Shown: positions 43,106-55,232 of the stretch, piece by piece
Numbering within the stretch: the first letter of the stretch is position 1
Layout: each line of letters starts with the position of its first letter
NCBI GenBank assembly: GCA_032622095.1
Contig: CP136061.1
Coordinates: 90,433,745 to 90,497,744 of the forward strand
Direction: 5' to 3'
Source: Siphonodentalium dalli
Taxonomy: Eukaryota; Mollusca; Scaphopoda; Gadilida; Siphonodentaliidae
DNA: 64,000 nucleotides
Notes under the pieces: generated by a model
The model's input: only the letters and a program-made list of their open reading frames with translations
Databases searched by the model: none
Told to the model about the DNA's origin: nothing
Translations under genes and position numbers: made by a program

Positions 43106-43426
43106 GCAACAATGGAGGGACATGGGGTACATTTCAGGGACAAGAAATCTCAAGATGGCCTTGATGTCCACATATACATGTATTTCATTGACCATATTTT
43201 AACTTATTTAACTTCCGTTCCTGATCTTATATTATAACCAGACATAATGCTGTAACATCCCAGGTACTAGTATGTTAGTTACTTGTAATGAGCTAGTCAA
43301 ATATAACATGGGGGTCGATCATGCTGGAATAGCAGAAAATCATTCCTTCCTATCCGGGTTCATGCTGTCTGTGGTCAATTGTCGGCAGTTATCTCTCCGA
43401 TTATCATCAGATCTCCATGAGACCCT
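43106..43426. other. no gene seen
   Basis: No feature recognised. Confidence 0.4.
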
Positions 43427-43695
43427 TTAACCCTTCCATGGCTGGAGCTTCCTGAAATTTTGCGAAAACCCTCTGCCAATGCATTCTCTTATATATGCGA
43501 GTCTCCGATAGGAAGACTTGCATATATACATGTAAGAGAATGCATTGGCCTAACAATATTTACCCCGACCTTGTCAGCCAGTGCATTATCTTATATAGAC
43601 GAGGCTCTGATAGGGGGATTATCATTTATAAGAGAATGCAATGGCACAGGATATTTAAAGATGCACCAGCGCATCTCCCGTCATGAAAGTGTTAA
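43427..43695. mobile_element. TTAA hairpin MITE, subfamily C
   Basis: TTAACCCTTCCATGGCTGGAG to GTCATGAAAGTGTTAA, with two imperfect internal hairpins. Confidence 0.88.
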
Positions 43696-43828
43696 TTAAC
43701 TCATATAATCAGCAGTTTCTACTCAGTGTGTGGATAACAATTTATGAATAGAAACACATACTTATTACTAGCATGCATTTCAAAACAATGATATAGAACA
43801 GCATGCTTTCATAAAAAATCAAGTGCTG

Positions 43829-43958
43829 CCTTTCATCGGAAAGCTCTCATTGAGAGCTTTCCAATGAATGGCAACAAGCAATATTTCCGACTAAATCCTG
43901 AAAAGTTACCCATAATTCTGCTGTGGTTAAGGAGTCGATTATTTAGGGCATTACTGTA
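43829..43958. mobile_element. family E hairpin, left arm lost
   Basis: The tip and right arm are complete to the closing TA; the left outer arm is missing. Confidence 0.8.
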
Positions 43959-44818
43959 CTTCGCTGGTTTGTGGTTTCAATACAGGATCATGTAAGCATG
44001 TTGAAATATGTTACCGCCTTACTGGCCAGACCTATTTAATACAGAATTTCCGGAAATCAAAGTTGATTCTTGTGTCTACTTTTACAAGAATCATTTGAAA
44101 ATAAAGAATTGAATCTGAATTTCCTACTTATTTAAAAGCCAATCAATCAGAAACAGGGAGATTTTTATTTTTGGCCTGTTAGTGTGATGTTATTATGTTA
44201 GATCTGAGTTGGAGGTTTTGTATTTCTAGCCTGAGTTGGATGCACAGGGTAACAGGTGCATGCTGGCCCCTTGATTCGATTCGAAGGCCTAGCAGGCTAG
44301 CATGCACCTGTTACCATTCCCTGTGCATCAAAGATCCTGAGAAGTTAGCTCTCGCGATATCTCTCTTTAATCACAGAGGAGATGTGAGTCAGATCGTAAT
44401 AATATAGAGAGCCAATTATGATTAGTTCTTATATCGGTGCAATCTGCTTCTAACACTATAGGTTAAAGTTCTGCCAGTTTTTTTTCTGCTTGAATTTTTG
44501 TGTTCTGTTCGAATCTTTGATGGTCAAACGAACTGAAAGTGCGACTTGGTTAACACTTGTCTGTGTTCAAATTTTCGCTTTTGACGAAGCATTTCCATGC
44601 CGGGGAAATAGGTGCACTCTCCAGTACAGCTCTCTGATGTTTTTTTTGACTCTGTGTCTTTGTTTGAGGGCAGGTATATCATATTCAATGGTGTTGTTTG
44701 GTGTCTTGACGACTTCCCATGCACTTAAGATGTGACCCCAAGAGTGACTGATGGGGTAAGAACTGATTGGGTGAGGCGTTAAGATGTTTCTGACTATCCA
44801 GCATTTTCCAAGATATGA
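43959..44818. other. no gene seen; one palindrome
   Basis: GGATGCACAGGGTAACAGGTG (44239-44259) is inverted at about 44308-44329, making a hairpin of about 90 bp. The 81-codon frame at 44490-44735 lacks any recognised domain. Confidence 0.5.
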
Positions 44819-45035
44819 TACAGTAATGCCCTAAATAATCGACTCCTTAACCACAGCAGAATTGTGGGTAACTTTTCAGGATTTAGTTGGAAATATGGCT
44901 TGTTGCCATTCATAGGAAAGCTCTCGATGAGAGCTTTCTGATGAATGGCAACAAGCCATATTTCCGACTAAATCCTGAAAAGTTACCCATAATTCTGCTG
45001 TGGTTAAGGAGTTGATTATTTAGGGCATTACGGTA
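44819..45035. mobile_element. family E hairpin, full length
   Basis: Complete arms; the closing end is CGGTA rather than CTGTA. Confidence 0.9.
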
Positions 45036-45079
45036 CAAGGGTCTGGGAACATTTAAATATATAAATATATATTACCAGA

Positions 45080-45455
45080 TTAAAGTGATGTGAAACACTG
45101 CGGTAGGGTGACCAAATAGAAATGGAGAATAATCTTGCTTAAAGTAGTTATATTTACAAATATTATATCCAAATTGGTAACACACATCGTCATGCTTATA
45201 TATTCATTAATTGCAGTGATTCTCGAAGGTGAAATCCTTTTCGTTAGTTTATCGCATATAGTTGCGTCCTGAATCTAGAAGTATATATTTACAATTGAGT
45301 GTAGTTCAGGCGATGATTTCTATGGAGTGGTACGTTCGATTTGCTTGAGATTTTCGGCGATGTTACTAAAATGTTACATTCCTCCAGTTGACATAGCGCC
45401 TGAATGCTAACTTATCAGTTTCACATACCCGAACAAGTCCATAATATGTCTTTAA
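45080..45455. mobile_element. TTAA element, family G
   Basis: TTAAAGTGATGTGAAACACT to ATAATATGTCTTTAA. 376 bp with short inverted ends only. It matches 49570-49922 and, in reverse, 52955-53314. Confidence 0.8.
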
Positions 45456-45687
45456 CCAGAAGGGTCCTAGGTCAATTTTCAAGATTGTTTACAGCAGTAC
45501 CCCTTCCTTAAACATTATTTCTTTGAAACTAATTAACATCCATAAAATATGATCCAGCGAAACCAGTTTTTGAGAAATTTTAATCCCAATTCCTGATTGA
45601 TTTTTGTGACTATCTATTTGATATGATTCCTTAACTTTATCACAGATTGTCTGTTTTTAGTCCTAAATTCATATTAACATCTTCCTT
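45456..45687. other. spacer
   Basis: No feature recognised. Confidence 0.4.
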
Positions 45688-45931
45688 TTAACCCTTTGAG
45701 TGCCAGGGGCCGATCTCATCGGCCCTAAACCTACAAAATAAGTCTGTTAAAGAATATAAGAATAAATTATTAAAATTGTAAAAAAAAAAAAAAAAAAAAA
45801 AAAAATTGTTAGGCCAATGCATTCTCTTATATATGCGAGGCGACCTATGGTCGACTCGCATATATAAGAGAATGCATTGGCACAGGGTATATGGGTTGAT
45901 ACGAAAATCGACCTGGCACTCAAAGGGTTAA
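45688..45931. mobile_element. TTAA hairpin MITE, subfamily B
   Basis: The ends TTAACCCTTTGAGTGCCAGG and their inverse enclose a 26-base A run and one complete 66-bp shared hairpin. Confidence 0.9.
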
Positions 45932-45933
45932 AT

Positions 45934-46086
45934 TACAGTAATGTCTTAATAATTGACTCCTTAACCACAGCAGAATTATGAGAACTTTGCGATGAATGGC
46001 TACAAGCCATATTTCCGACTAAATCCTGAAAAATTACCCATAATTCTGCTGTGGTTAAGGATTCGATTATTTAGGGCATTACTGTA
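45934..46086. mobile_element. family E hairpin, left arm deleted
   Basis: It begins three bases after the previous MITE. The right arm is complete; the left arm keeps only its outer 40 bases. Confidence 0.85.
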
Positions 46087-46139
46087 GTTTATACTGGGTT
46101 AACCTGGATGCCAATCGGTTATATCTAGTTTAGACTGGG

Positions 46140-46424
46140 TTAACCCTTTACCCAACAAAACGGCCAAAAACGCCCAAATAAAGCTTCAACAGCCTAAAAT
46201 ATCTTCGGTCTGTCTTTTTTCTTACATTCTTTAACAATTTTATAATTTTTTCTTACATTATTTAACAATTTTTATAATATTTTTCTACATTCTTTGACAA
46301 TTTTATCATTTTTAATATGTGTTAAGCCAATGCATTCTCTTATATATGCGAGGCGACCTATGGTCGACTCGCATATATAAGAGAATGCATTGGCACAGGG
46401 CCGTTCTGTCGGGTAAAGGGTTAA
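46140..46424. mobile_element. TTAA hairpin MITE, subfamily A, in a visible target
   Basis: The left flank TTTAGACTGGG and right flank CCTGGAGGCCATGGG join as the intact neighbour ATACTGGGTTAACCTGGATG does at 46091-46110. The element therefore duplicated TTAA on insertion. The second hairpin is complete; the first has collapsed to AT-rich text. Confidence 0.93.
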
Positions 46425-47416
46425 CCTGGAGGCCATGGGTTATATTGTGAATTTATACTTAACCAAAAGGCCGTGCAAGCTTTCAATAAGCTGGTAGTCT
46501 GTCTTATGTAAAATTTAGTGATGTTTTAGCTTACATTTCAACAGCCTGCCTGCCAGTGACTAATCTAAACAAACTCCCTTCAAATATAGCTGGCTAGGAC
46601 AGGATTTATATCTCCTGGCATGAAATCTATGAAAAAAGTGTGTAAATATCCACCCACTAACTGCCAGACCTAATGAGGTATAGACATAATAGACACAACA
46701 TCTCAATTCTTAAGTTCAGGACATGTGTTCTGATTGTGCTGATAAGAATTTGAATCCTCATATAAATTGATATCAATGGAAAAGAAGTGGATTTTAAACT
46801 TCACTCTATAGGCTGGAGACATTATAGAAGCCAATTGCCTAATAATAGATATACTGGTATAGACAAAACATTTGAATTTCGGGACATGGGTTCTAATTTT
46901 TATTATAGGAAATTGAAACCAGTGAAGCCTCATATATATTTGTCTTTAGTTCTTTGGTTTATTTTTGAAGAAAAAGGTGGATTCTAAATTTTTTAAACTG
47001 AGAAATTATAGAAATCTACTGTCAGACCTGACAGAGATGGACAAAGCATTTGAAATTCAGTACACAGGGACAAGAAGTGGATTTTAAACTTTACTCTATA
47101 AACTGGAGAAATTTAATATGGAAACCCACTAACAAATCATTGAAGATTAAATTTACTGGCATTTGTTTTGTTTTGTTTTGTTTTGTTTTGAGGGAAAAAA
47201 ATGGATTGAACTGTTTTTTTATCTGCAGAAATTATAGAAACCTACTATCTGTCAGGCCAGACAAAACATACAGGATGCATGTTCTATTGTAGTCAAAATA
47301 TTATAAAAAATTCATTGAAATCAAGAATTTATTTCACTGATTACATTTTTAATGAAATTACACTTGTATACTGTGAGTACCTTGGATCCCTTTAAGATGC
47401 CTGTGTAAAGACCCTG
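46425..47416. repeat. degenerate tandem segments, no gene
   Basis: AGAAGTGGATTTTAAACTT, CTCTATAxxCTGGAGAxATTA and GACAAAxCATTTGAAxTTC words recur at 46785-46880, 46970-47055 and 47073-47120. A diverged repeat of about 110-180 bp. Confidence 0.65.
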
Positions 47417-47671
47417 TTAACCCTTTCATGAAGGGAGCAGCGGTAGTGCCGCATTAAATACCCTGTGCCAGTACATTCTCTTATATATGCGAGTCTCCCA
47501 TAGGGAGCCTCGTATATATAAGAGGATGCACTGGCTTACAAGGTCAATATTGTTTGGCCAATGCATTTTCTTACATATGCAAAGCTCCCTATTGGAGACT
47601 CGCTTATATAAGATTGCATTGGCACAGGGTTTTCGCAAAATTTCAGGAAGCTCCAGTCATGGAAGGTTTAA
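47417..47671. mobile_element. TTAA hairpin MITE, subfamily C
   Basis: TTAACCCTTTCATGAAGGGAG to CAGTCATGGAAGGTTTAA; two hairpins with CTCCCATAGGGAGCC tips. Confidence 0.88.
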
Positions 47672-47690
47672 ATACTACACTTACATGTAC

Positions 47691-47838
47691 TACAGTAATG
47701 CCCAAAGTAATCGACTCCTTAACCACAGCAGAAAGCTCTTTCCGATGAATGGCAACAAGCCATATTTCCGACTAAATCCTGAAAAATTACCATAATTCTG
47801 CTGTGGTTAAGGAGTCGATTATTTAGGGCATTACTGTA
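47691..47838. mobile_element. family E hairpin, left arm deleted
   Basis: TA flanks are kept; the left arm jumps from CACAGCAGAA to the tip. Confidence 0.85.
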
Positions 47839-48437
47839 CTACTTCACTGGCATGGTGCAGTAACATTTCAGTGTCTATTTTATTGGTTATCATTCATGAT
47901 GAGGGCCAATCAGAGAATATCATATGTTTTCAATGGTGTAATAAATTCCACATCAGGAAGTATTTAATGTTTAAAGTCAGTTCCCTCCAATAAAACCTTC
48001 ACTTGATTGCTTTTAACACACTGTCCCTTAGGTGGAACATAGGAACATGTGTCCTTACAATTGCCATAAAAGGGTGTCATGTCACCAGTGGTGCAATTCC
48101 CTAATAATTTACGATGTATTTGATGTATGTGGCACATGACATATGAACCTCATGTTGCTTGATTTTTGACCAATAACAATTTTTACTTCAGGCACATTTG
48201 ACAGCAATTTAATATTTTTTTAATGTTTTGGGAGAAGTAAATTGTCCAGATGTTTCATGGCCATATCTTTGCTTTTATGGACCTCATCATATATGAAAAC
48301 AAGTGTACACTCAATATTTTTCTTAAAGGGAGACTCTACCATCATATGCAGCCATTTTATAAACCATCTCCTACTCTATTCAACAGAAAATATGCAACAA
48401 ATGAATGAATTTGAGTTGGGACATATATGCATACTGG
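47839..48437. other. no gene seen
   Basis: No repeat or coding signal recognised. Confidence 0.5.
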
Positions 48438-48654
48438 TACAGTAATGCCCTAAGTAATCGACTCCTTAACCAAAGGAGAATTATGGGTAACTTTTCAGGA
48501 TTTAGTCGGAAATATGGATTGTTGCCATTCATTGGAAAGCTCTCGGGGAGAGCTTTCCGATGAATGGCAACAAGCCACATTTCCGACTAAATCCTGAAAA
48601 GTTACCCATAATTGTCCTTTGGTTAAGGAGTCAATTACTTAGGGCATTACTGTA
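48438..48654. mobile_element. family E hairpin, full length
   Basis: TA flanks; complete arms; tip CTCGGGGAGAG. Confidence 0.9.
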
Positions 48655-49309
48655 TGTGAAAGAGAAGTCACTTCTCCCTGGGACAAAATTAGGGAGATCT
48701 GCCACATTTTATGGAGAAAATGTCTCCCAAGTCCCTGTTCTGACAAACAGTAATTTTCCATTCCTTGGTGCTTACTGCCCCCTTCCCCTCATAGACTGGT
48801 TCTCTGATATACTATAATTGGTGCTTACTGCCTCCATGATGGCCAGCCCCCCCCCCCCAGACTGTTCTCTGATATACAGTAATTGGTCCGGTCGTCTGGG
48901 TTCACCTCTCTATTGATTTTTCTCAATAGTTTATGCAAATATGTTATTATTTTATACCGGAGTTGGTATATTTGGTATATGCATCGTATCTATTTGACCT
49001 TCAAATCAATAAAATGCGACGATATTGTCGCGGTTTGAGTTCCGGTACGACTCATTATGTATGGTTATTATTGATTTGGTCTCAAACTAGCCAAGTCACA
49101 AAAACATTTCCTAGAACATTCCATGTACATAAATCACAACTGTTTGGAAACAGGAATGCTTACAAAGGATATTAGGTTTGGGTGGGGGTGGATTTTCCTG
49201 GTTTCTGCCATGGAATATCCATGGTTTGATTTCACACCATATTAAGAACTCACATTGGAATGTTTTCTCTGCAAGACAATAATTAGATCATGCTGATGAG
49301 CCCATTTAT
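48655..49309. other. no gene seen
   Basis: A short direct duplication (TTCTCTGATATAC..GTAATTGG near 48800 and 48870) and a C run at 48847-48858. Confidence 0.45.
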
Positions 49310-49969
49310 ATTATACCTGTATTCTGATAGTCAGATATCGACACATAAAGAAAGTTTTAACATGTTTTGAAGCATTGTTAGGCCAGCAAAAAATTCAATG
49401 ATATCGTCCCTGATAAAGAGCGTTTTAAATTATGAAAGTTTGTACTCATTTTCAATTTAACACTGATGGATGTTGTTTGTGGATTTTCACAATGCCTGTG
49501 CCATACAAATGATGTTGATTGCATGTATTGCCCTTTTTTCTTTGTCTGCATGGTAAGCTCAAAATTACCTTAAAGTGATGTGAAACACTCCGGTTGGGTG
49601 ATCAAATAGAAATGTAGTATAATCTTGCTCAAAGTAGTTATTTTTATGAATATTAATCCAAATTTAAAACACACCATCAGTCTTAAATGCCATGCGTATC
49701 GATGGCAAAATCATTTGCGTTAGTTTATTGCCGATTGTTGCATCCCAAATCGAGATGTAAACATTTACAATTGAGCGTAGTTCCTCAGTGTTTTCTATGG
49801 AGTTGTATGTTCGATTTCTTTGAGATTTTGGGCGATGTTAGTAGAATTCTACATTCCCCCAGTCGCCCGAGTACTAACTTATCAGTTTCACGCACCCGAA
49901 CAAGTCTATAATATGTCTTTAAGAAAGTTGAACTTATTTGGTGCCAAATCAATCCATGGAGCTTTAAAA
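49310..49969. mobile_element. old repeat carrying a nested family G element
   Basis: Outside 49570-49922 the text aligns with 18820-19152. The text before the insertion (GGTAAGCTCAAAATTACC) and after it (GAAAGTTGAAC..TTTGGTGCCAAATC) rejoins in the order seen uninterrupted at 19097-19145. Confidence 0.65.
49570..49922. mobile_element. TTAA element, family G, nested
   Basis: TTAAAGTGATGTGAAACACT to ATAATATGTCTTTAA, inserted in the older repeat above. Confidence 0.82.
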
Positions 49970-50543
49970 TTGGAGTCTCACTGACTCCTAATCTAGCCAG
50001 TATTGATATAAAATAAAAAAAAACCTGGAAATTTCAGTTCGTCTATCATTGGAGTGATTTTAGCAATTTTAGTTTGTCTTGACATCCTCCAATCTATACC
50101 TCACAATTGTGAGTGCCGAAATGTTTGTATTTGCTGTGGGTATTTGTTGTTTGTTGTCATTGCCAAAGCTGAAAACAGGATCAGTTCAGAGCTTCATTTG
50201 TTTAAAAACAACCAACTCATGTCCTGGTTGAGTCAACTGATTACATAACTCGCCTGCAGCCAACAGACTGTCAATAACCACCACAGTTCAAACAGACAGA
50301 TATTAACCATGACAGTACAAACAGACAGATTTGCGGAAATCTGTATTTGAATTGAACGCAGGTGAGCTTTACACAAGTGGCGTGTTATCAGCCAGTGTTG
50401 TTTGGCTGTTTGACAGGATGTTTTTCCTGTTAGTCCGAAAGTGACATTTCCCTGATTAAATTTATTATATAGATACTAAAGTACATGAGCACCAGAAAGT
50501 ACTGAAAGTCATCTACAATCACTGTACTTATTGTACTTTCATG
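49970..50543. other. no gene seen
   Basis: A 64-codon frame at 50054-50248 is Cys-containing but has no recognised domain. A short direct repeat ACAGACAGAT occurs twice near 50293-50333. Confidence 0.45.
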
Positions 50544-50965
50544 GCAAGCCTGAGTTTAAGAGTGCCTGTCATTTGCAGAATGAGGTCCCCAGAGGGTAAA
50601 TTTAGTGATGCTACAGATCCTGCATAGTGGGCTAGCATCACTAAATTCACCCTCTGGGGACCTCATTCTGCTTAGGCCTCATCTTCTCTGGAAAGTTTCT
50701 TTATTATCAAATTTCTATAGAATTCTACTTTTTTTTTAGTTTAGTTTAATTCTCTTGCATGATCGAGGTTCCCAAATGGGTGTACATCACAATATTCACC
50801 ATTTGGGAACTTCAATCTGAGTCCATGTCTCCCATAGCAGATGAGGCCTAAGCAGAATGAGGTCCACATAGGGTGAATTTAGTGATGATAGCCCACTCTG
50901 TGGGATAGTGTCACTAAATTCACCCTCTGGGTACCTCATTCTGCAAATGACTCAAACTTGGCCAT
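50544..50965. mobile_element. family F compound element, complete
   Basis: GCAAGCCTGAGTTTAAG at the left is inverted as CTCAAACTTGGC at the right. Hairpins lie at 50574-50671 and 50852-50944, with an AT-rich middle holding an inverted CCCAAATGG pair. Confidence 0.85.
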
Positions 50966-50996
50966 GAATCTCCACTCTGGCCTCGCCCATAGAGAT

Positions 50997-51455
50997 CATA
51001 ATCCACCAGTACAAAACCTGGGATCTTTTTTACCCTGTGCCAATGCATTCTCTTAAATATGCGAGTCGACCATAGGTCGCCTCGCATATATAAGAGAATG
51101 CATTGGTCTAACAATTTTTTACAATTTTAATAATTTGTTCTTGTATTCTTTAACAATTTTATAATTTCACCCAAACAGAGCCCCAGACAAACATGAGCAG
51201 CCAACACTCTTCTATTTGCTTCTATATATGTGTGGGGCTCCCTGCAGGTTTTTTATTTTATGTCCTAAAAATTGTCAGAAACATTTATTTAAAAAAAAAT
51301 AATAAAAAATTGTTAGGCCAATGCATTCTCTTATATATGTGAGGCGACCTATGGTCGACTCGCATATATAAGAGAATGCATTGGCACAGGGTAAATTGAC
51401 TGGATTTGATATGGCGGGTCACATAATCCACCAGTACAAAACCTGGGATCTTTTT
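50997..51455. mobile_element. family D MITE between 34-bp direct repeats
   Basis: A 34-base sequence starting CATAATCCACCAGTAC is found at 50997-51030 and again at 51422-51455, on both sides of a D element that lacks its left terminal 40 bases. Its hairpins are at 51038-51107 and 51317-51386. Confidence 0.85.
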
Positions 51456-51828
51456 GATGTTCTGACCCATTCTGATAGTGAACTTTATAACGTTGAACAA
51501 ACAATGTAGGGAATATATATTTATGTTAATACTTGTTCCTCAGTAAACTACTTCACATCAAGGGTTGTCCCAGCTTGGGATTGCATGCTTTTATGATACT
51601 TTTGTGAGCCGACATTGCAATAAACATTGAAGCAATTACCCCGGAGAAAATTCCATGATAGTATTAAAGTGACGCAAAGCAAAATCGCTCACAGTCACTT
51701 AAATCATACAATTGGGAGTTGGTACATTTGATAAAAACTAAGTAATATATTACCTGCACTGTTTTTCAATGTTATACAGATCCTTGTCGCAACATCAAAA
51801 GGTTCCAGGTTTTTTGCTGGTGGAGTAT
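51456..51828. other. no gene seen
   Basis: No feature recognised. Confidence 0.4.
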
Positions 51829-52080
51829 GCAAGCCTTGAAATAGGGTGTCTGTCATTTGCAGAATGAGGTTCCCAGAGGGTGAATTTAGTGATGCTACCC
51901 CGCATAGCGGGCTAGCATCACCAAATTCACCCTCTGGGAACCTCATTCTGCTCAGGTGTAAGCAGAATGAGGTCCCCAGAGGGTGAATTTGGTGATGCTA
52001 GCCCGCTATGCGGGGTAGCATCACTAAATTCACCCTCTGGGGACCTCTGCAAATGACAGGCACACTATTTCAAGGCTTGC
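51829..52080. mobile_element. family F element, back-to-back hairpins
   Basis: GCAAGCCTTGAAATAGGGTG and its inverse bound two adjacent hairpins with AGAGGGTGAATTTAGTGATG arms, without the AT-rich middle. Confidence 0.88.
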
Positions 52081-52481
52081 TGATATGTGTGATTTTTGAT
52101 ATTATTGGGTGATATGTGTGATTTTCTGTCTATAATAATTTCACTTGCGGCTATGAATAGTTTTTCTGTTGATATAATTTGGTGATATGCACACTTTTCC
52201 CTCGATTGACTAATAAATCCATTAAGGACCTTGGTGCACCTAGAATTCTATCTTATATAATACCAACCCTAATGCATTTATAAGGGTTAGATTTGATTTT
52301 TTCAGGCCCCCATGTCTGATATTCTGGCACCATGTTGATCATGCTAGATATTACATGTTTCAAGAGGGTTCCTGCTGAGTACACTTTCCATCTACAGAAG
52401 GAGTTGAGTTCTAAAAACAGCTGTAAATGAACCCCTTATCAAATTAAAGACAATTTTGATGAACACCTGACAATGTTATCA
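52081..52481. other. no gene seen
   Basis: A GATATGTGTGATTTT word repeats near 52082-52125. Confidence 0.4.
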
Positions 52482-52826
52482 AGCCTGCAAAATGCAAAAT
52501 GAGGTCCCCAGAGGGTGAATTTAGTGATGCTAGCATCACCAAATTCACTCTCGGGCGAACCCCATTCTGCTTAGGCCTCAACTGCTATGGGAGACAAGGA
52601 TCAGATTGAACTTCCCCAGTTGATGTTGGTGATATTCACTTACCCATTAGTCACCTCAATAATGCATTTTATCTTCTGCAAATTAGGGGATATAGAAACT
52701 GAACGGAAGGGAAAAGTTAACTAAAAACAATGTTAATTTGAGACTAGAGACTTCCTAGAAGAAGAGGCCTAAGCAGAATGAGGTTCTCAGAGGGTGAATT
52801 GGTGATGCTAGCCCACCATGCAGGAT
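52482..52826. mobile_element. family F element, decayed
   Basis: Half hairpins at 52495-52570 and 52775-52826 with the usual middle. Confidence 0.7.
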
Positions 52827-52863
52827 GTCATACTCCATATTTCCAGACGTGATCCATAGGACA

Positions 52864-52954
52864 TACAATAATGCCCTAAATAATCAAATCTTTAACCACA
52901 GCAGTGAGAGCTTTCAGATGAATGGCAACAAGCCATATTTCCGACTAAATCCTG
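52864..52954. mobile_element. family E hairpin broken by a family G element
   Basis: ACAATAATGCCCTAAATAAT to GACTAAATCCTG; the closing part is missing where family G starts. Confidence 0.75.
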
Positions 52955-53314
52955 GACTTGTTCGGATGTGTGAAACTGCTAAGATAGTACTCAGGCGCTA
53001 TGCCAACTGTGGGAATGTACCATTCTACTAACATAGCCGAAAATCTCAAAGAAATCCACCTTACCACTCCATAGATATCATCGTCTGAACTATGCATAAT
53101 TGTAAATTTTTACATCTCGATTCGGGACGCAACAATCGGCGATAAACTAACCCAATTATTTTGCCATCGAGAGTCAATGCATTTAATTAATATATAAGAA
53201 TGATGGTGTGTGCGCTGTGAATTTGGGTTAATATTCGTAAAAATAACTACTTTGAGCAAGATTATTATCCATTTCTATTTGATCACCCAACCAGAGTGTT
53301 TCACATAACTTTAA
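52955..53314. mobile_element. TTAA element, family G (reverse orientation)
   Basis: GACTTGTTCGGATGTGTGAA to AGTGTTTCACATAACTTTAA. The TTAA at the left junction is lost. Confidence 0.78.
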
Positions 53315-53322
53315 AATGCCCT

Positions 53323-53591
53323 GTAACCCTTTCATGACGGGAGCTGTGCTGGTGCAGCATTAAAGATCCTGTGCCAGGGCAATCTCTTATATATGCGATT
53401 CTTCCATAGGGTGCCTCGCATACATGTATATAAGATAATGCACTGGCTTACATGGTCATGGTAAATATTGTTAAGCCAATGTAATCTCTTATATATGTGA
53501 GGATCCCTATGAGAAACTCGGATATTTAAGAGCATGCATTGGCACAGGATTTTTGCAAAATTTCAGGAAGCTCCAGTCATGGAAGGATTAA
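53323..53591. mobile_element. TTAA hairpin MITE, subfamily C
   Basis: GTAACCCTTTCATGACGGGAG to CAGTCATGGAAGGATTAA; two eroded hairpins. Confidence 0.85.
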
Positions 53592-53990
53592 ATTGCCCTT
53601 TAAGTATTTATAGATCCCTATCACCAAATATATCACTATCAAGCAAATTAAAATTTATGTAGCCCTTGAACAATGTCAGCATTTTGTATTAATGACCAAA
53701 AATATCATGACTACCCTGAAGCTATGGTTCTTTAAGAGGGAACACCTGCAGATTGACTGTCCTGGCCAGTGCCTCATCTTGCATGCCAAATTATTTGGAC
53801 ACTTTTATTATTCTACTTGTGGGTCCAGATTATAGCCTCCTTCTTGACATTATAGGATAATGTCCCTTGGTCCCCATAAAAGTCAGCTGACCTCTTCTGG
53901 TCTCAGCATGTTATGGCCATAAAACCAATGATTGAATGAAGGGTGTGCATGGTCAATGAGGAACACTTCATTATATCCAGACCACATGGT
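53592..53990. other. no gene seen
   Basis: No feature recognised. Confidence 0.4.
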
Positions 53991-55110
53991 GCCATAAAAC
54001 ACACAGGACAAGTGTGATCAGCTAAGTGTGAGCCACAAAATATCTCCAAACATGGTCCATGGGTAATAACTGTCCCTGGTCATTCTGTCGATTTTCTCAA
54101 TTCATCCCTTGATCTTTGATATCCTTAAGTTCAAAACATGAACATACCATACCGTAGGTCGTTTATTGAAGTTATTATATGAACATTTTCCTCCAATAAA
54201 TAGGACTCATTGTGTACTTTTATAATCTGTGGTCTGCTTTTATTTTTCCTGAAAAATACACAGGACAAGTGTGATCAACCAAGCGTGAGCCACAAAATAT
54301 CTCCAAACATGGTCCATGGGTAATAATTGTCCCTGGCCATTCTGCCGATTTTCTCAATTCATCCTTGGTCTTTGATATTCAAAAGTTCAACAGTTGACCA
54401 TACCATAGGTCATTTGTTGAAGTTATCTGATCATTTCCCTCCAATAAATAGGACACCTTTTGCAATTTTATAATCTGTCGTCTGCTTATTTTTCCTGAAA
54501 AAACACACAGGACAAGTCTGACCAACCAAGTGTGGGCTACAAAATATCTTCAAACAGGGTTTAACCCTTTGAGTGCCAGATCCGATTTTTGTATCAACCC
54601 ATATACCCTGTGCCAATGCATTCTCTTATATATGCGAGTCGACCATAGGTCGCCTCGCATATATAAGAGAATGCATTGGCCTAACAAATTTTCATCATTT
54701 GTTATTATTTTTTACAATTTTTTGTAGGTTTAGTGCCAAGGAATCTTACGTTTTTCATGGACATAAAAATTATTACTGTGAATACTTGGTGATAGTTTTG
54801 AGTTATAACATTCCCCTAAGGTTTTAACCAGTTTGTTTTGAAATTCGCTATAGCATGCTTAAGCATACCCAAAAAAAAAAAATTTAAACATTTTTTAGGG
54901 CCGATTTTACAGACCGTAAATTAGGGCCGATGAGATCGGCCCCTGGCACTGAAAGGGTTAAGGGCAATAATTTGTGGAGTCATTGTCCCGGGCCATTTTG
55001 CTGATTTTCTCATTCATTCTTGATCTTTGATATTAGCCATTTCTGTATATACTCATTGACAAGTAGTTCACAAAGGAAATGTTCAGATAATAAGTTCAAC
55101 AAATGACCAT
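53991..55110. repeat. about 245-bp tandem repeat interrupted by a MITE
   Basis: Units start near 53998, 54257 and 54505, sharing CACAGGACAAGTGTGATCA, CCACAAAATATCTCCAAACA and TCAATTCATCC..TGATCTTTGATA. The third unit is split at 54561 and resumes at 54962. Confidence 0.85.
54561..54961. mobile_element. TTAA hairpin MITE, subfamily B
   Basis: TTAACCCTTTGAGTGCCAGA to GGCACTGAAAGGGTTAA; one complete 66-bp hairpin at 54610-54680, then a longer AT-rich part ending in GGGCCGATGAGATCGGCCCC. Confidence 0.9.
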
Positions 55111-55114
55111 ACCA

Positions 55115-55232
55115 TACAGTAATGCCCTAAATAATCGACTCCTTAACCACAACAGAACTATGGGTAACTTTTCAGGATTTAGTCTGAAATATGGCTTGTT
55201 GCCATTCATCGGAAAGCCCTCAGCCATTGAGA
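55115..55232. mobile_element. left half of a family E hairpin
   Basis: TACAGTAATGCCC to GGAAAGCCCTC. It stops at the hairpin tip just before a TTAA element starts, and the right half is absent on the far side. Confidence 0.8.

Noticed and set aside
36388..52570. CRISPR-like array from regularly recurring hairpins
   Set aside because: Spacing is irregular, units are inverted hairpins, and the setting is eukaryotic.
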